The position numbers and the translations under genes were made by a program. A stretch of 64,000 bases of DNA from Acidobacteriaceae bacterium (GTDB lineage: Bacteria; Acidobacteriota; Terriglobia; Bryobacterales; Bryobacteraceae), in the NCBI GenBank assembly GCA_020247055.1, contig JADCJL010000190.1, positions 1 to 64,000 on the forward strand, in the 5' to 3' direction. This document shows positions 9,743 through 16,679 of this stretch, in pieces (positions within the stretch are counted from its first letter, which is position 1; each line of letters begins with the position of its first letter). Under the pieces are notes generated by a model. It saw nothing but the letters and a program-made list of their open reading frames with translations. It had not been told where the DNA came from and made no database searches.

Positions 9743-9774
9743 AATTGGTGATCAGACCATTACGCAGACCAATT
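9743..9774. repeat. inverted repeat AATTGGT / ACCAATT
   Basis: Seven-base arms at 9743-9749 and 9768-9774 with an 18 nt spacer lie in the 182 nt gap before the Clp-like ATPase gene. It could be an operator. The arms are short, so chance is possible. Nothing else is recognisable in this gap apart from the Shine-Dalgarno sequence. Confidence 0.3.
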
Positions 9775-9853
9775 CAAGAGATCCCGGGAACGACCCAGCC
9801 GGACCAACTTGCCGCTTCACCACCAAGATCGTGGTACCCCCAAATGAAATGGC

Positions 9854-9860
9854 AAAGGAG
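9854..9860 (+). promoter_or_regulatory. Shine-Dalgarno AAAGGAG that fixes the start at 9868
   Basis: AAAGGAG lies 7 nt before the ATG at 9868. It supports this internal start over the longer frame beginning at 9745, whose first 41 residues look non-coding. Confidence 0.75.
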
Positions 9861-9867
9861 TAGTGGC

Positions 9868-11106
9868 ATGACGCGACTGGCGAGTCTAGGAATATCCGGG
9901 TCCGGCGGATCAGGAAAAAACCAATTAACCAGTGTGCGGCTCGATCCCTCGAAAACGGGCAGGGAGGCCGAGTCGCTGGACGCGCATTTGCGGCGGATGG
10001 TCATCGGGCAGGACGAGGCGATCGATCAGATTGTCAACATCTACCAAATGCACCAAACCGGGCTCAATCCGCCGGGCCGGCCCGTGGGCAACTTTCTGTT
10101 TCTGGGGCCGACCGGAACGGGCAAGACGCGCATCGTTGAGGCAATGGCGGAGAGTCTGGTAGGCAGTCCGCGGGCGGTGGTCAAGATCGATTGCGCTGAG
10201 TTCCAGCACAGCCACGAAATTGCCAAGCTGATCGGTTCGCCGCCCGGGTATCTCGGTCACCGGGAGACCCACCCGCTCCTCAGCCAGGAGACGATTAACC
10301 AGCACCACACCGACCGGGTCAAGCTGAGTTTCATTCTCTTTGACGAGATCGAGAAAGCCTCCGACTCGCTGTGGAATCTGTTACTGGGAATTCTTGACAA
10401 AGCGACCCTGACGTTGGGCGATAACCGCAAGGTGGACTTTAGCCGGGCGCTCATCTTTCTGACGTCGAATCTTGGCGCGAGTGAGATGGCGAGCCTGCTG
10501 CAGCCCAAACTCGGTTTTGGCCTCGAGCGCAACGGCGCCACCGATCCTGGCCATGCTCCCGGCCATATCGACGAAAAGATGCTGGGGAAGATCTCCCGTT
10601 CCGGGGTTGAAGCCGCCCGGAAGAAGTTCACCCCGGAGTTCATGAACCGCCTCGACAAGGTCGTTGTCTTTCAGCCGCTGGGCGAAAAGCAGATGCGGCA
10701 GATCCTCGATATTGAGCTTAAACTCGTCCAACAGCGGGTTTTCCAATCCTCGGCCGAACGCGCCTTCGTATTTCATTGTTCCGACGAAGCCAAAGACTCC
10801 CTGCTGCGCGATGGCATCGATGCCAAATACGGTGCGCGGCATCTGAAGCGCGCCATCGAGCGATTGCTGGTGCAGCCGCTATCGAACCTGATCGCTACCG
10901 ACCAGATCCGCATGGGCGACTCGATCCGGGTTAGCGTTGATCCGTCGACCGGCCAACTCACCTTCCTGCGCGAGGCCGAAGGGATGAGTCCCGTCACGAT
11001 GGCGCAGGTCACCAACCTCGGCTTCACGCAGCAAATGGCCGTTGCGCAGATCGCCATTGACGCCGAGAGTGGACGCCCGCAATCCGCCCGCTACTCGCGG
11101 CGTTAA
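9868..11106 (+). CDS. single-ring Clp/Hsp100-like AAA+ ATPase
   Basis: This 412-residue protein corresponds to the second AAA module of ClpA/ClpB plus the small D2 domain. It has Walker A GPTGTGKT at 80-87, the pore loop PPGYLGH, Walker B ILFDEIEKA, sensor 1 FLTSNLG and sensor 2 GARHLKR. The N-terminal substrate domain, the first AAA ring and the M-domain of ClpB are absent. About 40 residues precede the AAA module. Hsp100 proteins thread substrates through the pore for unfolding or disaggregation, and the tyrosine of the pore loop is kept here. No clpP lies nearby and I cannot identify a ClpP-docking loop. The target is unknown. Confidence 0.85.
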   Translation: MTRLASLGISGSGGSGKNQLTSVRLDPSKTGREAESLDAHLRRMVIGQDEAIDQIVNIYQMHQTGLNPPGRPVGNFLFLGPTGTGKTRIVEAMAESLVGSPRAVVKIDCAEFQHSHEIAKLIGSPPGYLGHRETHPLLSQETINQHHTDRVKLSFILFDEIEKASDSLWNLLLGILDKATLTLGDNRKVDFSRALIFLTSNLGASEMASLLQPKLGFGLERNGATDPGHAPGHIDEKMLGKISRSGVEAARKKFTPEFMNRLDKVVVFQPLGEKQMRQILDIELKLVQQRVFQSSAERAFVFHCSDEAKDSLLRDGIDAKYGARHLKRAIERLLVQPLSNLIATDQIRMGDSIRVSVDPSTGQLTFLREAEGMSPVTMAQVTNLGFTQQMAVAQIAIDAESGRPQSARYSRR

Positions 11107-11508
11107 CTAATGCGAGACCTTGGGCTCCAGGGTCTTGGCCTCTTCAATCCAGCCTTCCACCTGCTTGGCGCTGGGCGTTGTCCCGGCAATGTTCTTCGCC
11201 TCGTTGATCTCCACCAGCTTGGTGGTCAGATTGGCGGCGTTGCGATTCCGCAACTCCTTCACGGTATCCACCCCGGCTGCCTCGAGCAACTCAGCGTACT
11301 GCGGACCAACGCCCTTGATCCGGATCAGATCAGCGTGATTGACCCAACGCAGAATCAGTTTTTCACTGATCCCCGTCTTCTCGGCCAAGGCAGCGCGACC
11401 CTTGGGCGCGCCGCCTTGCTCCAACAGCGTTTCCACCGTAGCCACACCGGCCTCGGTTAGCTTTACCGCGTAGGCAGGGCCTACACCTTCAATTTCTTCA
11501 ATTTTCAT
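11107..11508 (-). CDS. DUF4332 helix-hairpin-helix protein
   Basis: A 133-residue protein with two helix-hairpin-helix-like units, IEGVGPAYAVKLTEAGV near the start and IKGVGPQYAELLEAAGV in the middle. This is the DUF4332 pattern. Such repeats often bind DNA or serve as protein-protein modules, but the family has no assigned role. Its stop codon abuts the stop of the convergent Clp-like ATPase gene with no gap. A 7-bp GC-rich hairpin lies directly before its ATG. Confidence 0.8.
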   Translation of the reverse strand: MKIEEIEGVGPAYAVKLTEAGVATVETLLEQGGAPKGRAALAEKTGISEKLILRWVNHADLIRIKGVGPQYAELLEAAGVDTVKELRNRNAANLTTKLVEINEAKNIAGTTPSAKQVEGWIEEAKTLEPKVSH

Positions 11509-11529
11509 GGGGCGAATAGTCCTCGCCCC
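11509..11529 (-). promoter_or_regulatory. hairpin abutting the start codon of the DUF4332 gene
   Basis: Arms GGGGCGA and TCGCCCC pair perfectly over a 7 nt loop and end at the base before the ATG. A TACAGT -10 candidate on the minus strand (11537-11532) would place the hairpin within a very short leader. Confidence 0.5.
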
Positions 11530-11542
11530 ACACTGTATCGCA

Positions 11543-11564
11543 AGTGTGCGCTAAGACGCACACT
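11543..11564 (-). terminator. hairpin over the stop codon of the nitrite/sulfite reductase gene
   Basis: Arms AGTGTGCG and CGCACACT pair perfectly over a 6 nt loop that holds the TAG stop codon. No T-run follows, so it is either a weak terminator or a 3' stabilising hairpin. Confidence 0.4.
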
Positions 11565-13323
11565 CCCCGCGGCCCAACTGCAGCGAAAACGCCACGTCGT
11601 CGCCCCAGTCCATGTACATCTCGTCAGTGAACTCGGCTGGTTTAGCCAAGTCCGCCGTCATCTCCTTGAAGAACGCCACCTTGTGCCGCAGCACATACTC
11701 GCGGAACGATTCGCCCGCTTGACGATCCACCAGGAAATGGTCAATCACCCGCCGCACGGCTACCGTCGCCAGCCGCGCCGGCAGACTCTGAATCGCCAAA
11801 CCGAACTTCAGCATGCCTTCCCGGTCATGGCCGCCGCCGAGCAGCATCAGATAGTAGGGCACTTCCTTGCCGTTGATCTTACGCGAGTTGCCGTAGAAGC
11901 CGAGATCCGCAATCCAGTGCTGGCCGCAGGAGTTCGGACAGCCGCTGATCTTCACGCTCATCCGGCGCACCTGCGGGTCACGGTAATCCGCCACCGCCTC
12001 CGAGATCGCCGCCGCCAGGTTCATCGACTTCGTTAGAGCCAGATTACAGCTGTAGCCGCCGGGGCAGGAGACGGTATCGGTAATCTCATAGGCACCCGCA
12101 TCGGCCAAACCCACCGCCTGCAGCGCCGCATGCACCCGGCGCAGGTTATGCACCGCAATCCAGGCCACCATCAGGTTCTGGTCGATGCCGACCCGGACGT
12201 AGCTATCACCGGCGTCGCGCGCCAACTTAGCCACCGCGCGCATCTGCGCACTCACCAGATTGCCCTGCGGGCAGCGGATGGTAACGATCGCGTAGCCCGG
12301 ATGCTTCTGCTCCTGCACGTTCGTTTCGAGCCACCGGTCAAAGGCGGGGTCGGCCGGCGTGGCGCCGAGCACCGGCAGTTGGCCGCCTTCGCCGAGCGGG
12401 AACGGCTGCAGACGGAAGCCGCCAAAGTTTTCCGGCACATGGGTCGGTTCAGGCGTCCCGCCGTTGGCGAGAATGTCAGCGTAATTGGCTTCGATCGTCT
12501 GCTTCACCCATTCGAGACCACGCTCGCGCAGCACGAACTTCAAGCGCGCCTTGTTCTTATTGCCCCGGTTGCCGTGCTGATTGAACAGCCGCAGCACCGC
12601 TTCGGTACGCGGAATCAGCTTGTCTTCGGGCAAAAACTCATCGAGCAGCACCGCTTCGTTCGGCAGCGGGCCCAAACCGCCTCCCAGCACCGTCCGGAAT
12701 CCCCGCTGCCCGTCGCGGATCACCGCCGTGCAGCCAAGGTCGTGAATCGCCAGCGCCATGTCGTCGCGCTCCCCGCCGCCGAAGAAGGCCATCTTGAACT
12801 TCCGCGGCATCGCATCGGTCAGCGGGTTGTGCAGAAACGCCAAGGCCACTTTCCGCACGTAGGGCTGCACGTCGAACACTTCGTTGGCCAGCAGGCCGGC
12901 CAGCGGCGACGCGGTAATGTTACGCACCGTGTTGTAGCAGGCCTCGCGCGTCGTCAGCCGGACATCGGCGAGCTTATGGAGCAGGTCGGCCACACGCGGC
13001 AGCGGAACAAAATGGTACTGCATGTTTTGCCGCGTCGTCAGATGCCCTTTGCCCGCCGCAAACTCGTCGGCCACGTCAGCCAGGCAATCCATCTGCTCGG
13101 CGGTCATGATGCCGCCCGGCACCTTCGTCCGGATCATGTGCACGCCGTCCTGCCGCTGCGAGTAAACGCCCCGGCGCAGCCGCTCGGCGCGGAACTGGTC
13201 GGCCGTGAGAGTGCCCGCCAGATAGTCGGCCGCTACCGCACGAAAGCGCTCAATGTCCTCGCGCACCGTCCGGTCGTACGCCGCTTCAACGGCTTCTCGC
13301 GTGGGGGTGTTTAATTCAACCAA
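11551..13323 (-). CDS. ferredoxin-type nitrite/sulfite reductase (siroheme, 4Fe-4S)
   Basis: About 590 residues with the repeated ferredoxin-like and siroheme-binding layout of assimilatory nitrite and sulfite reductases. The cluster cysteines are visible as C-x5-C (420/426, in SCPGGYSC) and C-x3-C (462/466, in SGCPNSC). The six-electron reduction gives ammonia or sulfide. A TTG at 13323 is preferred because the Shine-Dalgarno GGGAG is 7 nt upstream; the TTG at 13329 would be only 1 nt from it. No nitrate reductase, ferredoxin or sulfate-assimilation gene is adjacent, so nitrite and sulfite cannot be told apart. The siroheme precursor could come from the cobA/hemD fusion. Confidence 0.9.
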   Translation of the reverse strand: MVELNTPTREAVEAAYDRTVREDIERFRAVAADYLAGTLTADQFRAERLRRGVYSQRQDGVHMIRTKVPGGIMTAEQMDCLADVADEFAAGKGHLTTRQNMQYHFVPLPRVADLLHKLADVRLTTREACYNTVRNITASPLAGLLANEVFDVQPYVRKVALAFLHNPLTDAMPRKFKMAFFGGGERDDMALAIHDLGCTAVIRDGQRGFRTVLGGGLGPLPNEAVLLDEFLPEDKLIPRTEAVLRLFNQHGNRGNKNKARLKFVLRERGLEWVKQTIEANYADILANGGTPEPTHVPENFGGFRLQPFPLGEGGQLPVLGATPADPAFDRWLETNVQEQKHPGYAIVTIRCPQGNLVSAQMRAVAKLARDAGDSYVRVGIDQNLMVAWIAVHNLRRVHAALQAVGLADAGAYEITDTVSCPGGYSCNLALTKSMNLAAAISEAVADYRDPQVRRMSVKISGCPNSCGQHWIADLGFYGNSRKINGKEVPYYLMLLGGGHDREGMLKFGLAIQSLPARLATVAVRRVIDHFLVDRQAGESFREYVLRHKVAFFKEMTADLAKPAEFTDEMYMDWGDDVAFSLQLGRGECAS

Positions 13324-13391
13324 AACCAATCTCCCTTATCTCTATCGAGATTAACACATTCGCACGCCCTACTCCGCTTCCCGGCCCGCCG

Positions 13392-13397
13392 TAGAAT
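13392..13397 (+). promoter_or_regulatory. leaderless -10 element TAGAAT
   Basis: TAGAAT is separated from the ATG at 13404 by exactly 6 nt and there is no Shine-Dalgarno sequence. Transcription would start at or next to the start codon. Confidence 0.55.
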
Positions 13398-13403
13398 GGT
13401 TCC

Positions 13404-15338
13404 ATGCGTGTCGCTGCCCTGCTCCTGGCCACCGTCCTGTTTGCGCAGACGGCAAAAGAGCAGGCATGGCAATTTTACCAGCAACAGCGCTTCGCCGAAG
13501 CCGCCACGCTCTACGAGAAGCATCTGGCGGCCCATCCCCAGGACCGCCCGGCCGCCCTGCTCCTCGGCCTCGCCTGGCAGCAAGCCGGCGAACTCGCCCA
13601 AGCCGAAGCGCTGTTTGCCCGCGTAAAGGCCCCCTACTTCCTCGCCCGCGTCCAGTTCCTCCGCGGCCGTTTCGACGAAGCGCTCGCCAGCGCCACCGCC
13701 GCCCTCGCCGCCGGCGAGCCCCCGGCGCGCGTCTGGCAGCTCCGCGGGCGCATTGAAGAAGAGCGCGGCAACCTCGAACTTGCCGCCGCCCACTATCGCC
13801 GCGCCGATTCGCCGGAGGGCCGCTCCGGCCTCGCCAGCGCCCTCTATAAACTCGGCCGCTACCCCGAAGCCCGCCAGGCCGCCACGACCGCCGGCAACGC
13901 CGAAGGCCGCCAGATCCTCGAAAAAATCGCCCGCGCCCCCGTCGCCGCGGCCCCCGGCGCACTCCTCGTCCCCCGCTTCACCCCCCACGAACTCCCCTTC
14001 ACCCTGCACCACTCCCCCACCGCCGCCAAACACCTCGTCTCCACCATGGCCGGCGGCCTCGCCGCCGCCGACTTCGATGGCGACGGCCTCGTCGACCTGT
14101 TCTTCCCCAACGGCGCCGACCCGCGCACCCTGCGCAAAGCCGGGCCGCAACACGCCAACACCCTGCTCCGCAATCGCGGCCCCGCCGGCTGGCAGGCCGT
14201 CCCCCTACCCGGCGACGGCTTCTCCATCGGCGCCGCCGTCGGCGACTACGACAACGACGGCGACCCCGACCTGTTCGTCGCCGGCGCCGGACGCAACCTC
14301 CTCTACCGCAACGATCGCGGCGCCCTCACCCCCATCCCCTCCGCCATCGCCGACGAACCCTTCTCCGTCGCCGCCGCCTGGTTCGACTACGACCGCGACG
14401 GCGACCTCGACCTGTTCGTCGTCAACTACCTCGCCTGGACCCCGGCCCAAAACAAGTTCTGCGGCGACCCCGCCAAGGGCCTCCGCGTTTACTGCAACCC
14501 CAAGGAGTTCGCCCCCCTCGCCAACCGCCTCTACCGCAACCGCGGCAACGGCACCTTCGAGGACGTCTCCACCCCCAGCGGCATCGCCCGCCACCGCGGC
14601 AAGGGCATGTCGGTGGCCGTCGCCGACTTCGACGCCGACGGCTGGCTCGACCTGTTCGTCACCAACGACAACCTGCCCAATTTCCTGTTCCACAACAACG
14701 GCGACGGGACGTTTGCCGAGACGGGCCTCGAATCCGGCGTCGCCCTGAGCGAAAGCGGCCAGCCGGTCTCGGCCATGGGCACGGCCGTGGCCGACTTCGA
14801 CCGCGACGGCCGCCCCGATCTCCTCTTCACGGCTCTGGTCCGCGAAACCTTCCCCCTGCTCCGCAACCTCGGCGGCGGCCGTTTTCAGGACGTCACCTAC
14901 CCCGTCAAACTCGGCGCTCTCTCGATGACCCGCTCCGGCTGGGGCGCGGTCTTCGGCGACTTCAACAACGACGGCTGGCTGGACCTGCTCACCGCCAACA
15001 GCCACGTCACCGATAACATCGCCGCCGTTTCGAACGAGGTGTACGAGGAGCCTTCGACGCTCTTTCTCCAATCGCAAGGCGTCTTCCGCCAGGCGATTCC
15101 CGTGACGCCGCCGGGCGCCTGGCGCGGCGCGGTTATCGCCGACTTCGATAACGACGGCCGCCTCGACGCCGCCCTCACCCGCCTCGGCGCCCCCGCCCTG
15201 CTGCTGCGCAACGCGACCGAACCGGCCGGCCGCTCTCGCCGCGACCCGCGCCCGGCGCTGCTCCCCACCGCCTGCGGCTACGCCAGTTCCTGCGCCGCGC
15301 CGCTCCACACCGGCCTAGGCCAGGATATCCCGCACTAA
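13404..15338 (+). CDS. secreted TPR / FG-GAP (VCBS) repeat protein, C-terminal ASPIC domain damaged
   Basis: A 644-residue protein with a short signal peptide (VAALLLATVLFAQ). TPR-like helices span about 18-175, then seven FG-GAP blades with calcium motifs of the form DxDxDGxxD lie between about 216 and 590 (for example ADFDGDGLVDLF, GDYDNDGDPDLF). Relatives usually end with an ASPIC/UnbV domain of roughly 65 residues plus a tail. Here, straight after the usual LLLRNATEP junction come arginine/proline-rich residues, and then CGYASSC..PLHTGLG, which resembles the end of ASPIC. The stop lies 24 nt inside the convergent DUF1501 gene. Internal deletion or 3' truncation is likely. Family members are exported; their function is poorly known. 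Confidence 0.85.
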   Translation: MRVAALLLATVLFAQTAKEQAWQFYQQQRFAEAATLYEKHLAAHPQDRPAALLLGLAWQQAGELAQAEALFARVKAPYFLARVQFLRGRFDEALASATAALAAGEPPARVWQLRGRIEEERGNLELAAAHYRRADSPEGRSGLASALYKLGRYPEARQAATTAGNAEGRQILEKIARAPVAAAPGALLVPRFTPHELPFTLHHSPTAAKHLVSTMAGGLAAADFDGDGLVDLFFPNGADPRTLRKAGPQHANTLLRNRGPAGWQAVPLPGDGFSIGAAVGDYDNDGDPDLFVAGAGRNLLYRNDRGALTPIPSAIADEPFSVAAAWFDYDRDGDLDLFVVNYLAWTPAQNKFCGDPAKGLRVYCNPKEFAPLANRLYRNRGNGTFEDVSTPSGIARHRGKGMSVAVADFDADGWLDLFVTNDNLPNFLFHNNGDGTFAETGLESGVALSESGQPVSAMGTAVADFDRDGRPDLLFTALVRETFPLLRNLGGGRFQDVTYPVKLGALSMTRSGWGAVFGDFNNDGWLDLLTANSHVTDNIAAVSNEVYEEPSTLFLQSQGVFRQAIPVTPPGAWRGAVIADFDNDGRLDAALTRLGAPALLLRNATEPAGRSRRDPRPALLPTACGYASSCAAPLHTGLGQDIPH

Positions 15339-16679
15339 CTCCCCGTGCACATCCGTCAGCCGGAAGTGCCGCCCGCTGTAAAAGTAAGTCAACTTAGTAT
15401 GGTCCAAGCCCATCAGATGCAGCAGCGTCGCGTTGAGATCATGCGGATGCACCGGCTTGTCCACGGCCTTATAGCCGAACTCATCAGTCGCCCCGTGCAC
15501 GTAACCGCCCTTCACCCCGCCGCCCGCCAGCAGAATCGAATACCCCAGCGAGTTATGATCCCGCCCGTTATGCAGCTTCGTCGTCGAGGAGGTCTCCACC
15601 GCCGGCGTCCGCCCGAACTCGGTCCCCACCACCACCAGCGTCTCGTTCAGTAACCCGCGCTCGTCCAGATCCGCCACCAGCGCCGCCACCGCCGGATCGG
15701 CCTGCCGCGCCAGCCGCGCGTGCGATTGAATATCTTCGTGCGCATCCCAGGGCTGCGAGTTGCCGAAGTAGATCTGCACCATCCGCACCCCCTTTTCCAC
15801 CATCCGCCGCGCCATCAGACAGCCCCGGCCAAACGCCGAATCCCCGTAGCGCTCCCGCGTCGCCGCCGTCTCCCCCGCCAGATCAAACACCGCCGGCCCC
15901 TCACTCTGCATCCGGTAGGCGATCTCCATCGACTCAATGGTCGCCTCCAGTTGCCCGTCGCCGCCCCGCGCCGCCAGATGCTCCTCGTTCAACTCCTTCA
16001 GCAGATCCAGTTGCCGCCGCTGCGCCGCCGGCTCCGTCCGGCCGCGGTCCACATACTTGATCAGCTTCTTCGGGTCCGTCTCGTTGATCCCGATAAACGT
16101 TCCCTGATAAACCGCCGGCAGAAACGCACTCTCCCACAGCGGCGGGCCCACCACCGGCGTCCCCGGACACATCACCACATAGCCCGGCAGGTTCCGGTTC
16201 TCCGTCCCCAGCCCGTAAGTCAGCCAGCTGCCGAGCGACGGCCGCCCCGGCTGAATCGCCCCGCAGTTGGTCATAAACAGCGACGGCTCATGGTTCGGCA
16301 CGTCGTTATACATCGACCGGATTACCGTGAACTTATCAATCTGCGCGCCGATGCGCGGAAAGATCTCGCTGACTTCAATCCCGCTCTGCCCCTGCCGGCG
16401 GAAGGCGAACGGCGACCGCAGCAGCGACCCCGTCACGCGCTCCGTCTTCGGGTTGCCGCCCGGCATCGGCTGGCCGTGATACTTCGTCAGCGCCGGCTTG
16501 GGGTCGAACGTATCCACCTGCGACATCCCGCCGTTCAGAATCAGGTAAATGATGTGCTTGGCCTTGGCCGGAAAGTGCGGCGCCCGCGGCGCGAAGGCGT
16601 CGGCGGCCAGCAGTTGCCGCAGCGCCACGCTGCCGAATCCCAATCCCGTACGGGTCAATAGATCTCGTCTAGTCCACAT
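15315..16679 (-). CDS. DUF1501 family protein (Tat-exported, sulfatase-like fold)
   Basis: A 454-residue protein starting at the ATG 16679, with a twin-arginine signal MWTRRDLLTRTGLGFGSVAL. The features AKHIIYLILNGGMSQVDTFDPKP, shown here by its core LNGGMSQVDTFDPKP, and GTEFGRTPAVE are hallmarks of DUF1501. The family has an alkaline-phosphatase/sulfatase-like fold and is nearly always paired with a DUF1549/DUF1553 protein, as here, where its start overlaps that gene's stop by 11 nt. The biochemical role of the pair is not established. The upstream extension of the frame to 16799 lies inside the partner gene. Confidence 0.92.
   Translation of the reverse strand: MWTRRDLLTRTGLGFGSVALRQLLAADAFAPRAPHFPAKAKHIIYLILNGGMSQVDTFDPKPALTKYHGQPMPGGNPKTERVTGSLLRSPFAFRRQGQSGIEVSEIFPRIGAQIDKFTVIRSMYNDVPNHEPSLFMTNCGAIQPGRPSLGSWLTYGLGTENRNLPGYVVMCPGTPVVGPPLWESAFLPAVYQGTFIGINETDPKKLIKYVDRGRTEPAAQRRQLDLLKELNEEHLAARGGDGQLEATIESMEIAYRMQSEGPAVFDLAGETAATRERYGDSAFGRGCLMARRMVEKGVRMVQIYFGNSQPWDAHEDIQSHARLARQADPAVAALVADLDERGLLNETLVVVGTEFGRTPAVETSSTTKLHNGRDHNSLGYSILLAGGGVKGGYVHGATDEFGYKAVDKPVHPHDLNATLLHLMGLDHTKLTYFYSGRHFRLTDVHGELVRDILA

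Noticed and set aside
13959-15216. Repeated GACxxCGAC motifs as a possible CRISPR or tandem DNA repeat
   Set aside because: They encode the calcium motifs of the FG-GAP blades and have protein-repeat spacing, not a DNA array.
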